64,000 nucleotides of DNA from Ignavibacteriales bacterium. GTDB lineage: Bacteria > Bacteroidota > Ignavibacteria > Ignavibacteriales > SURF-24. The stretch's first letter is position 1; every line of letters begins with the position of its first letter. Below are positions 48,016 to 56,313 of the stretch, in pieces. The stretch lies in contig QZKB01000151.1 of assembly GCA_003599415.1 (NCBI GenBank), positions 62,001-126,000 of the forward strand, given 5' to 3'. Position numbers and translations under genes: made by a program. Under the pieces are notes generated by a model. It made no database searches and had not been told where the DNA came from. It was given only the letters and a program-made list of their open reading frames with translations.

Positions 48016-49233
48016 ATGAAGAAAGTAAGTAGAAAAAACAAGATCAGAAGAAATTTAATTCTTCGCGAGCTTGTGGAAAACGGCCAGTTATCCTTAAGCG
48101 AACTGAAAGACAGAACGGGAATAACTCTGCCGGTTGTTTCAGATCTCGTAACCAAACTTAAAAAGGAAGGATTAATTCTTGAAGTAAAGGATAAAGAAAT
48201 TACTTCTGCAGGAAGACCGCCGGTAATTGTTAAGCTGAACGGAAAAGCCGGGTATGTTCTTGGAATCGACTTCGGACGCATCTACACTAATTTTATACTT
48301 GTAGACCTTGAATTAAATATTGTTGCCGAAGTCAGAAAGAAATCCATTCCACTAAGTAATGACATTTCAATAATAGATAAACTTGAATCGGAAATAAATA
48401 AGATACTTGAGCACTCAAAAGTTAAATGGAAAAATATGCTCGGCATTGGTCTTTCAATCCCTGGTATTGTAAGCGGTGAAAAAGGAATTAGTAAGACTTA
48501 TTTAAACTTTGGTGATGTTCCGCTGCGCGAGACTTTAAGAAACAGGTTTAAGCTTCCTGTTCATATTGAACATGACGTTAAAGCGATGACACTTGGCGAG
48601 CTTTGGTTTGGTGAAGCTAAAAAAGCAAAATGTGCATTGTGCTTAAATCTTGGATGGGGCTTAAGCCTTGGTGTTGTAATTGACGGAAGGCTTTATTACG
48701 GCAGCGAAGGCTTTGCCGGGGAGTTCGGACATATTCAAATTAAAACTGACGGACCACTTTGTTATTGCGGAAAACATGGCTGCCTTGAAACGCTTGCCTC
48801 AGGAAAGGCGATTACACAGATTGCCCGTGAGAAAATTGCAAATGGTGCTTCTACAATAATTACCGCAAACGGAGATAAGGAGCTTAATGATATTGATTCC
48901 ACTTCTGTGCTTGAAGCTGCAAGTCAGGGTGATCAGTTCTCAATAGAATTAATTGAAGAAGCGGGAAAGTATCTTGGGCAGGGAATAGGAATCCTTATAA
49001 ATATTTTAAATCCCGATAAAATTATTCTTGGCGGCGGTATTGCAAATGCAGCCCGTTATTTAATTGATTCGATTACAAGCACGGCGCTTAAGCAATCTCT
49101 TGTTCATTTAAATAAGAATGTAAAGTTTGTTCCTTCTGAACTTGGATGGAAAGCCGGCGCACTTGGTGTTGCTATGCTTGCAGCAAGAGATCTTTTTGAA
49201 GTAGAACATCTTAATCCTACCGCTTATGTATGA
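48016..49233 (+). CDS. ROK-family transcriptional regulator (NagC-like)
   Basis: A winged helix (about 10-75, ILRELVENGQLSLSELKDRTGITLPVVSDLVTKLKKEG) precedes a ROK sugar-kinase-like domain. The zinc motif is complete (GHIQIKTDGPLCYCGKHGCLET), and the sugar site EFGH-type plus IEHDVKA Asp are present. The usual GTGIGxGI phosphate loop is replaced by GWGLSLGV. This supports a sugar-sensing repressor rather than an active kinase. NagC and similar regulators sense amino-sugar phosphates. It lies within cluster B just before agaS and probably controls that cluster. Confidence 0.87.
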   Translation: MKKVSRKNKIRRNLILRELVENGQLSLSELKDRTGITLPVVSDLVTKLKKEGLILEVKDKEITSAGRPPVIVKLNGKAGYVLGIDFGRIYTNFILVDLELNIVAEVRKKSIPLSNDISIIDKLESEINKILEHSKVKWKNMLGIGLSIPGIVSGEKGISKTYLNFGDVPLRETLRNRFKLPVHIEHDVKAMTLGELWFGEAKKAKCALCLNLGWGLSLGVVIDGRLYYGSEGFAGEFGHIQIKTDGPLCYCGKHGCLETLASGKAITQIAREKIANGASTIITANGDKELNDIDSTSVLEAASQGDQFSIELIEEAGKYLGQGIGILINILNPDKIILGGGIANAARYLIDSITSTALKQSLVHLNKNVKFVPSELGWKAGALGVAMLAARDLFEVEHLNPTAYV

Positions 49234-49309
49234 TGAACTATAATTTTGCGATGACATAAATTTCTTGTAATGATTCATATGAAAAAAATAAGAGAAGTTA
49301 AGGAGCAAA

Positions 49310-50362
49310 ATGGATTCGGTTACATTAACAGAAATAAAAAGACAGCAAAAAGGCTGGAAGGAAGCTTTCAAATATTTAGAAACCAAAAGTGAAAATGTAA
49401 AAGTAAAATTTCTTAAGTATAAAAACAGAACCTGGATTTTTACCGGCTGCGGTACTTCACTTTATATCGCACAAACAGCAAGCTATTGCTTTACTAAAAT
49501 AACCGGTATTCAATCAAAAGCTGTTGCTGCTTCAGAAGTTATTATTTCTCCCGAAATAGTTTTTCCAAACGATGAATTTGTTCTTGTACCTATTTCAAGA
49601 TCGGGAACAACGACAGAAATTGTATTAGCCGCAAGAAAATCCGGGAAAGAATTTTCAATACCAACCATTGCAGTTTCATGCACCTCAGAATCTGAACTTG
49701 TTGGTGAATGTGACAATGCAATTACATTTCCGTTCCAAAGAGAAGAAAGTGTTGTAATGACAGGTTCATTCCTTACAATGCTGCTGAGTATAATTTATCT
49801 TGCTTTAGAACTTTCGGAAGACACAAATGAAAAATTGAGAAGTGAACTGACCACATTGCCGGATGGTAGCGAAAAGCTCATGCTTTCAAATGAATTATAC
49901 ATAAAAGAAATAGCTTGCAAACTTGATCTTAATGAATTTGTATTTCTTGGTCAGGGACCGATGTATGGCCTTGCAAATGAAGCTGCACTTAAAATGCAGG
50001 AGATGACAATTTCTGTTGCGCAGGGTTATCATACTTTAGAATACAGGCATGGTCCAAAATCTACCTGTGCAGAAAATACATTTGCCGCTGTTATGTTGTC
50101 GGATAATGGATTTGATCTGGAAGCAAAGTTAATTCCCGAGTTGAAAGACTTTGGCGCTTCAACTTTGGTTTTATATTCTGATACGGAAAGGGAGCATGTT
50201 AATAAAGCAGATTTTAAAATTGAAATTCCCAAAGGTTATTCAGATTTAATGAAACCATTTTTCTATTTACCTCTGCTTCAGCTTCTTGGCTATTACCGTG
50301 CGGTTGCAAAAGGAATAAATCCCGACAGTCCGAAAAACTTAACGCAGGTTGTAAAATTTTAG
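49310..50362 (+). CDS. agaS: AgaS-type SIS-domain sugar isomerase/deaminase
   Basis: Two SIS domains are present: WIFTGCGTSLYIAQTA with ISRSGTTTEIVLAA, then VFLGQGPMYGLANEAALKMQE with QGYHTLEYRHGPKS, a sequence characteristic of AgaS rather than GlmS or FrlB. In Escherichia coli AgaS deaminates and isomerises galactosamine-6-P to tagatose-6-P. The 350 residues are slightly short of the family. A 76-base gap with AAGGAG before the start and no terminator places it in the cluster B transcript, followed directly by a PfkB kinase and GatZ. This trio is the strongest evidence for galactosamine catabolism here. Confidence 0.88.
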   Translation: MDSVTLTEIKRQQKGWKEAFKYLETKSENVKVKFLKYKNRTWIFTGCGTSLYIAQTASYCFTKITGIQSKAVAASEVIISPEIVFPNDEFVLVPISRSGTTTEIVLAARKSGKEFSIPTIAVSCTSESELVGECDNAITFPFQREESVVMTGSFLTMLLSIIYLALELSEDTNEKLRSELTTLPDGSEKLMLSNELYIKEIACKLDLNEFVFLGQGPMYGLANEAALKMQEMTISVAQGYHTLEYRHGPKSTCAENTFAAVMLSDNGFDLEAKLIPELKDFGASTLVLYSDTEREHVNKADFKIEIPKGYSDLMKPFFYLPLLQLLGYYRAVAKGINPDSPKNLTQVVKF

Positions 50363-50372
50363 GAGAAGTGAA

Positions 50373-51320
50373 GTGAAAAGGTTGGACGTTGTTGTCGTAG
50401 GTGAGCTTAATGTTGATTTGATTTTGCAGGATATCCCTTCTTTCCCTGAGCTTGGCAAAGAAAAGATTGCAGGCAATATGATTCTTACTATGGGGAGCGC
50501 CTCGGCAATTTTCGCATCCAACATTGCAAAGCTTGGGTTGAAAGTTGGCTTTGTTGGTAAACTTGGTAAAGATAGCTTTGCTGATATTGTTCTGGAAGGA
50601 CTTAAAAGCAGAAACGTTGAAACAAATGGTATTCTCCAGGATGAAAAAGTTAAAACGGGAATTACAGTCGCACTTACATTCCCAAATGATTATGCGATGA
50701 TTACTCATATGGGAGCGATGAAAGATTTCAAACTTGAAGATATTGATCTTAGTTATCTTGATAAGGCACGACATTTACATTTTGCTTCATTTTACCTGCA
50801 GCCGGGAATGCGGCCCGGAGTTGCAGAGCTTTTCAGAATTGCAAAACAAAAAGGATTAACAACATCGTTTGATCCGGGCTGGGACCCGGATGAAAAATGG
50901 GGAAGTGATATTCTTGAAGTGCTTGATTATACTGATGTATTTATGCCTAATGAAAATGAAGCAATATTTATTTCCGGGAAGAAAAACATTCAGGATGCGG
51001 CAGAGGAATTGGGTAAGCATTCAAAAGTTGTAATGATTAAGTTGGGAAGCAAGGGCTCTCTTTGCAAAACAGGAAAAGAAACTCTTAAAACAACTGTATT
51101 CAATGTAAATCCGGTTGATACTACCGGAGCAGGTGATAGTTTTAATTCCGGATTTCTTTACGGATATGTAAATGGTAAAGATCTGAAAGCATGTGTTATG
51201 TACGGAAGCGCGTGCGGTGCTATTGCTACAACTAAAATAGGCGGCACTTCTGCATCACCCGATTTTAATGAAATGCAAAAATTTCTTGCCGGTCACACCG
51301 AAAACATCTTCTCAAACTGA
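50373..51320 (+). CDS. PfkB-family carbohydrate kinase (cluster B), tagatose-6-P kinase candidate
   Basis: This is a ribokinase-fold kinase starting at GTG (50373) ten bases after agaS, behind AGGAGAAG. VVVGELNVDLIL and MGSASAIFASNIAKLG are the sugar-side segments, and DTTGAGDSFNSGF is the PfkB signature 2 with its catalytic Asp. The 315 residues are typical. Between AgaS and GatZ the expected reaction is tagatose-6-P plus ATP to tagatose-1,6-bisphosphate. It is not closely similar to the cluster A kinase, so the two need not share a substrate. Confidence 0.85.
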   Translation: MKRLDVVVVGELNVDLILQDIPSFPELGKEKIAGNMILTMGSASAIFASNIAKLGLKVGFVGKLGKDSFADIVLEGLKSRNVETNGILQDEKVKTGITVALTFPNDYAMITHMGAMKDFKLEDIDLSYLDKARHLHFASFYLQPGMRPGVAELFRIAKQKGLTTSFDPGWDPDEKWGSDILEVLDYTDVFMPNENEAIFISGKKNIQDAAEELGKHSKVVMIKLGSKGSLCKTGKETLKTTVFNVNPVDTTGAGDSFNSGFLYGYVNGKDLKACVMYGSACGAIATTKIGGTSASPDFNEMQKFLAGHTENIFSN

Positions 51321-51324
51321 GCTG

Positions 51325-52614
51325 ATGACAAAAATATTTTCAGATATAATAAAGGAACAGAAACAAAATAACCCGCTGGGGATATATTCTGTTTGTTCTT
51401 CTCATCCCTTTGTAATTGAAGCTGCGATAAAACAGGCCATTGAAGATAAATCAGAAATATTAATTGAGGCAACATCAAACCAGGTGGATCAGTTTGGCGG
51501 TTATACAGGAATGACTCCGAATGATTTTGCTGGTTATGTATATTCTATTGCAGAAAGATTATCTCCTCCAGGAGAAAAGATTATACTTGGGGGTGATCAT
51601 CTTGGTCCTAACGTGTGGCAGAGCGAACCGGCTGAATCCGCAATGCAAAAAGCAAAAGAACAGATTGCAGCATATGTTTCCGCGGGCTTTAAAAAAATTC
51701 ACCTTGATGCAAGTATGCGGTGTGCAGATGATGCTGCGTATCTTACAGATGAAATTATTGCATACAGAACTGCGGAGCTTTGCAAAATTGCAGAAGAAAC
51801 AGCAGCAAAAATAAATTTTGAATATCTTCCTTATTATGTGATCGGAACAGAAGTGCCTGTTCCCGGCGGTTCACAATTAAAAGAAGAAACACTTCACATT
51901 ACCAGTCCGGAAGACGTTAATCGTTTTATTTCCGTTACAAAAAATATCTTCAGGAAAAACAATCTTGAAAATGCATGGCAAAGAGTAATTGCAGTTGTTG
52001 TTCAACCGGGAGTTGAGTTCGGTGATGCTGAAATACATGATTATGATAGGAAAAAAGCAGCAGAACTTTCTGCATTTATAAGTTCACAGGACATGGTTTA
52101 CGAAGCGCATTCTACAGATTACCAGACCGGATCATCACTTAAGGAAATGGTTGAAGATCATTTTGCAATTTTAAAAGTTGGTCCCTGGTTAACCTATTCT
52201 TTTCGCGAGGCAGTCTTTGCTTTAGAAGCAATTCAGAATGAAATGTTTGCCGGCAGGAAAGATATTTATTTATCAAAGCTTAAGTCAGTCCTGGAAGAAG
52301 TAATGATTGCTGATCCTAAATATTGGAAGAATCATTATAAAGGAAGCGATACTGAAAGATCATTCTCGCGCAAGTATAGTTATAGCGACAGGGCAAGATA
52401 TTACTGGACGAACAAGCAAGTGAACGATGAATTAAATCTGCTGTTGGAAAACCTGAATAGGGTAAATATTCCGCTTACTCTTTTAAGCCAGTATTTACCA
52501 GCTCAGTATGAAGCAGCGAGAAATGGAATTATCAAACTATCTCCGGAAGAAATAATAATTCATAAAATAAGGACAGTATTAAAAAATTATTCTAAAGCTT
52601 GTCGAATTAATTAA
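51325..52614 (+). CDS. gatZ: D-tagatose-1,6-bisphosphate aldolase subunit GatZ/KbaZ-like
   Basis: The sequence follows the GatZ/KbaZ family: NPLGIYSVCSSHPFVIEAA, LIEATSNQVDQFGGYTGM, LGGDHLGPN, KKIHLDASMRCADD, YVIGTEVPVPGG and EAHSTDYQT. The start at 51325 is 4 bases after the kinase stop; the track start at 51268 lies in the kinase. In Escherichia coli GatZ and KbaZ support the catalytic subunits GatY and KbaY, and some family members have been reported to epimerise fructose/tagatose phosphates at C4. No GatY/KbaY gene is in the operon, so either Fba (1866) supplies catalysis or the protein works alone. Confidence 0.88.
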   Translation: MTKIFSDIIKEQKQNNPLGIYSVCSSHPFVIEAAIKQAIEDKSEILIEATSNQVDQFGGYTGMTPNDFAGYVYSIAERLSPPGEKIILGGDHLGPNVWQSEPAESAMQKAKEQIAAYVSAGFKKIHLDASMRCADDAAYLTDEIIAYRTAELCKIAEETAAKINFEYLPYYVIGTEVPVPGGSQLKEETLHITSPEDVNRFISVTKNIFRKNNLENAWQRVIAVVVQPGVEFGDAEIHDYDRKKAAELSAFISSQDMVYEAHSTDYQTGSSLKEMVEDHFAILKVGPWLTYSFREAVFALEAIQNEMFAGRKDIYLSKLKSVLEEVMIADPKYWKNHYKGSDTERSFSRKYSYSDRARYYWTNKQVNDELNLLLENLNRVNIPLTLLSQYLPAQYEAARNGIIKLSPEEIIIHKIRTVLKNYSKACRIN

Positions 52615-52635
52615 AAAAATTTTTAGTGGAATAAA

Positions 52636-53496
52636 ATGAAAGAAAAAAAATGGTTGATGTATGCTGTAATTACAACTTTGTTCTGGGGTGTGTGGGGTGC
52701 ATTTATTGAAATCCCGGAGAAAGCCGGATTCCCGGCAACACTTGGTTATGTCGTCTGGGCGTTAACAATGGTTCCATGCGCATTAATCGGAATGAAAATT
52801 ATTGACTGGAAATTAGAGTACGATAAAAAATCAGTTCTGCTTGGTTCTATTGTTGGCTTTACAGGTGCAGGCGGTCAGCTTGTTTTATTCCAGGCTTTAA
52901 GGCTTGGTCCCGCTTATCTTATCTTTCCAATAATTTCTCTTTATCCCGTTATTACAATTTTTTTATCAGTGGTATTTCTTAAAGAGCGGGCAAGTAAAAA
53001 AGCATGGACGGCAATAATTCTTGCTTTGATGGCAATCTTTCTTTTGTCTTATTCACCGAATGGAAATGGAATTGTAACAGGTTACCTGTGGCTTGCTCTG
53101 GCTTTTTTAGTTTTTCTTGCATGGGGAATTCAGGCATACGTAATGAAGTTTTCAAATGAGTCCATGAAAGCAGAAAGCATTTTCTTTTATATGATGCTGA
53201 CCGGTTTGCTCCTTATTCCTTTTGCTTTAATGATGACGGATTTTTCGCAGGCAATTAACTGGGGATTTAAGGGGCCATATCTTGCAGCAATAATCCAGGT
53301 TCTCAATTCGATAGGAGCTTTAACTCTTGTATATGCAGTCCGGTATGGCAAAGCAATAATTGTAGTTCCAATGACATCACTTGCACCGGTTATAACAATT
53401 ATACTTTCACTTATTGTTTACAGTGTCTTTCCGCCTGCGCATTTTATAGCAGGAATTGTTCTGGCCTCCGTGGCAATTTATTTAATGGCAGAATAG
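52636..53496 (+). CDS. EamA/DMT-superfamily permease (cluster B copy)
   Basis: Ten predicted helices in two repeats are found, with near-identical segments to the cluster A permease: FWGVWGAFIEIPEKAGFPA, FPIISLYPVITIFLSVVFL, LMMTDFSQAINWGF and IIVVPMTSLAPV. The 286 residues are normal for EamA. It follows gatZ by 21 bases and is thus in the catabolic part of the operon. The strong conservation of polar residues in the first helix (GVWGxxIEIPEKAG) between the copies suggests a shared substrate. What it carries is unknown. Confidence 0.87.
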   Translation: MKEKKWLMYAVITTLFWGVWGAFIEIPEKAGFPATLGYVVWALTMVPCALIGMKIIDWKLEYDKKSVLLGSIVGFTGAGGQLVLFQALRLGPAYLIFPIISLYPVITIFLSVVFLKERASKKAWTAIILALMAIFLLSYSPNGNGIVTGYLWLALAFLVFLAWGIQAYVMKFSNESMKAESIFFYMMLTGLLLIPFALMMTDFSQAINWGFKGPYLAAIIQVLNSIGALTLVYAVRYGKAIIVVPMTSLAPVITIILSLIVYSVFPPAHFIAGIVLASVAIYLMAE

Positions 53497-53547
53497 AATA
53501 AAAATAATTGGTAACAGGATTTCGTAAAATATTTTGATGAGTTTATT

Positions 53548-55626
53548 ATGAAATTAAAAATTACTTTGTTGCTTTTAACAGCTACTCTTTTGTTTCCGCA
53601 AATTACAAACTGGCAGAAGGTAATTCCTGAAACTAAAGTAGCAATCCAATATTACTCACCTGAGCGAACGGGCAGTTTCCTGAATGTTAAAAACACTGAT
53701 GTTAAAAATACTGATCTTGGTTCCAGTCTCACCTTTAGTAACGAATGGACAAAATCTGTTTTAACATTCAGGTATTATGAAAATGATATTGAACTTGCAG
53801 GCGAGATTAATAATCTTACCGAAAGCGATTTATGTCTTACTTTAAAAATTGTCTTTCCCCTGAAAGACAAAGATTCCTTAAGCTGGAATAACGATATGGA
53901 TAACAGCTTCATAATTCAACAGGGAAAAATTTATTCAAACTATGTTGAAGTAAGCACAACAATTCCGCCGGCAGGCTCATTCAACGCTATTGGAAAAGAG
54001 AATGGCGGATATGGAGATAAAATCGGAACGGGTCAGATGTCATTTTATCCTTTGGCTTCTGTTTCTACTGCTTCGGTTGGATATGGAGTTGGATTGGATT
54101 TAAGTATTCCGCTTGTATACCACTTATCATACAATCCTGATGAAGGATTGATTGCGGAATTTGATCTTGCTCTTACCTCACGCACAACAAAATTTCCTAA
54201 TCGTTCATTTTTTAAATTACAGCTTTTTGAACATGATCCCGGCTGGCATTTCCGTTCAGCACTTAAAAAATATTATGAAATAAATCCCGATCAATTTAAG
54301 AAGAGAGTTGCAAAGGAAGGAATCTGGCTGCCCTTCACTCCTCTTCATTCAATAAAAGGCTGGGAGGATTTTGGTTTTGCATTTCATGAAACAGACTGGC
54401 GTGCTAAAGATTCGGGAGTAAAAGGTAAATCTACAATTGAAGCGGACAGAAATGCCGGAGTATACAGCTTTCAATATACTGAGCCGTGGGACATTCAGAT
54501 TCCAATAAAAAATTTAAATGCAGATTATAATGAAGTGATAAGTGACCGGACAATTCCTGCTGAACACAGAGAATATTTGAAATCCAGTGCAACATTAGAT
54601 AAAAATAATTTATGGCAGACACGTAAACTGGAAACCCCGTGGTTTGAAAGCGGCTGGGCTGTAAGCATTACTACAAATGTTGATCCTGAAATTACAAATC
54701 TTAACAGGTACCAATTTGTCTGTAAAGATGAGATCAATCCTTCCATTAAAATGAATGTCGACGGAATATATTTCGATTCTATGGAATGGAACTGGCATCA
54801 TGATCTGAATTATAACACCAAACATTTCGAATATGCCGATTATCCGCTGACATTTTCATCTTCACTTACTAATCCAAAACCTGCAATATGGAATTACTCC
54901 TCAGAATTTGAGATGATGAAAAAAGTTGCCGATGAGATGCATGCAAAAGGAAAGTTTACAATGGGTAATGGATTTGGCTTTACTCCGTTTGCTCCAGGCA
55001 TCCTGGATTTGTTTGGCGCAGAATTAAGTCTGTATTCAAAAGGTGATGCTGATAAAAGAAAGCTGCAATTCAACCGGGCAATTTCTACCCAGAAGCCGAT
55101 AGTGTTTTTGCTTAACGAAGGCTTGAATGATAAAGTGTTCAGCACTCCGCCGTATAATGGTTACATTCAATATTTTGAAAAGATGTTGTTTTACGGATTC
55201 TTTCCTTCATTCTTTAGTGTTGATGCGGCGAATGATCCTTACTGGCAGGATTCAACGCGCTACAATATCGGCAGACCATTCTTCAAAAAGTATATTCCGG
55301 TAATAAAAGAAATTGCTGCTGCAGGCTGGGAGCCTGTTACTTATCTTAAAATAAGCAGCACTGAAATTGCCGCAGAACGCTTTGGTGATGATTTGTACAA
55401 TGGATTATACTTCACATTAAAGAACGAAAGTACCAGGGATGAGTTAGTGAATCTATCACTAAATACAACGTGCTTTAATGAAATTGATTTCAGGAATCCG
55501 GTAGTTGAAGAACTGCTTGATAAGAAAATGATCGAAACAAATGTTACTGGTAATGAAATCAAATTTAATTATCTTTTGCCTGCAAATTCAGTAAGGGTTA
55601 TTAAAATAAGCGGCAATAAAAATTAA
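53548..55626 (+). CDS. Secreted TIM-barrel hydrolase-like protein, family not recognised
   Basis: A short signal peptide (LKITLLLLTATLLFPQ) starts a 692-residue protein. Residues of about 30-260 form a beta-sandwich that reads like the N-domain of GH-D or GH66-type enzymes (GEINNLTESDLCLTLKIVFPL, VGYGVGLDLSIPLVYHL). From about 265 a barrel follows (GIWLPFTPLHSI, AGVYSFQYTEPWD, KMNVDGIYFDSMEWNW with candidate acidic residues, KFTMGNGFGFTPFAP, PIVFLLNEG). A C-terminal beta domain closes it. I cannot assign a CAZy family. Being the last hydrolase-like gene of cluster B, it may cleave a linkage the GH36-like enzymes cannot. Confidence 0.65.
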   Translation: MKLKITLLLLTATLLFPQITNWQKVIPETKVAIQYYSPERTGSFLNVKNTDVKNTDLGSSLTFSNEWTKSVLTFRYYENDIELAGEINNLTESDLCLTLKIVFPLKDKDSLSWNNDMDNSFIIQQGKIYSNYVEVSTTIPPAGSFNAIGKENGGYGDKIGTGQMSFYPLASVSTASVGYGVGLDLSIPLVYHLSYNPDEGLIAEFDLALTSRTTKFPNRSFFKLQLFEHDPGWHFRSALKKYYEINPDQFKKRVAKEGIWLPFTPLHSIKGWEDFGFAFHETDWRAKDSGVKGKSTIEADRNAGVYSFQYTEPWDIQIPIKNLNADYNEVISDRTIPAEHREYLKSSATLDKNNLWQTRKLETPWFESGWAVSITTNVDPEITNLNRYQFVCKDEINPSIKMNVDGIYFDSMEWNWHHDLNYNTKHFEYADYPLTFSSSLTNPKPAIWNYSSEFEMMKKVADEMHAKGKFTMGNGFGFTPFAPGILDLFGAELSLYSKGDADKRKLQFNRAISTQKPIVFLLNEGLNDKVFSTPPYNGYIQYFEKMLFYGFFPSFFSVDAANDPYWQDSTRYNIGRPFFKKYIPVIKEIAAAGWEPVTYLKISSTEIAAERFGDDLYNGLYFTLKNESTRDELVNLSLNTTCFNEIDFRNPVVEELLDKKMIETNVTGNEIKFNYLLPANSVRVIKISGNKN

Positions 55627-55628
55627 CC

Positions 55629-56135
55629 ATGGTAATTGATCAAAATTTATTAAACGAACTTTCTGACTTTTATAAAGAACTAGATAAAGCTATCAACAGG
55701 ATAGAAAAGTATCACAAGGATAATATGAACTGTGGTAAGGGCTGTAAGGATTGTTGTATTGACGGCATTACTGTTTTTGAGGTGGAAGCAAAATACATTA
55801 AACACCATAATCCGACTTTAAGAAATTTTAAGCCGGTAAATAAAAAAGGTTGTCCATATCTTGATGAAAAAAATGAATGTATAATTTACGAAACCAGACC
55901 TTACATTTGCCGCACACAGGGTTTACCTTTAAGATGGATTGACGATTCCGGGAATGAAGCGGTTGAGATGCGGGATATTTGTCCATTAAATGAAAAACAA
56001 ATAAATGTAGAATCGCTTCCACAAAAGCAAGTCTGGTACATTGGTCCGTTTGAATCGAAGCTCGCCTCACTTCAATTTAAATATGGGAAAGGGAAGATGA
56101 AGAGAGTGGAATTAAAAACTTTATTTAAGGGTTAA
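55629..56135 (+). CDS. YkgJ-family cysteine cluster protein (zinc- or iron-chelating)
   Basis: The CGKGCKDCC motif (about residues 36-44) and the later CPYLDEKNEC, RPYICR and DICPL cysteines are the CxxCxxCC pattern of the YkgJ/UPF0153 family, thought to bind zinc or an iron-sulfur unit. The 168 residues are typical and no export signal is seen. It starts 2 bases after the hydrolase stop, so it shares that transcript, but functionally it may be unrelated to sugar use. It converges on metH. Confidence 0.85.
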   Translation: MVIDQNLLNELSDFYKELDKAINRIEKYHKDNMNCGKGCKDCCIDGITVFEVEAKYIKHHNPTLRNFKPVNKKGCPYLDEKNECIIYETRPYICRTQGLPLRWIDDSGNEAVEMRDICPLNEKQINVESLPQKQVWYIGPFESKLASLQFKYGKGKMKRVELKTLFKG

Positions 56136-56237
56136 TAAACTTCTTCATTCAAGGTTTGCTTGCTTTAATTTAGAATCGAAACATTTTTAATTTAGAACAA
56201 AGAATATCGAATTTCAAAAGGTTAATGAATTACATCT

Positions 56238-56313
56238 TTAAAAGCCCCTTCCCAGCCAGAGGCTGGTAAACCTTGGGGAAGGCCTGCCGGCAAGGCAGGG
56301 GATGGGCTTTTAA
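56238..56313. repeat. GC-rich palindromic element at the metH stop codon (short form of the metH insertion)
   Basis: Perfect 10-bp terminal inverted repeats TTAAAAGCCC/GGGCTTTTAA bound 76 bp containing CCAGCC-AGA-GGCTGG, CCTTCCC...GGGGAAGG and a GCCGGC core. The ends AGCCCCTTCCCAGCC and GGGGATGGGCT match, in the same order and orientation, the two ends of the insertion inside metH. The metH stop codon TAA lies in the right terminal repeat. It may double as a bidirectional terminator for the convergent genes. Confidence 0.75.

Noticed and set aside
50214-50774. 186-residue ORF antisense to agaS and pfkB
   Set aside because: Shadow of two well-supported genes, with no recognisable domain.
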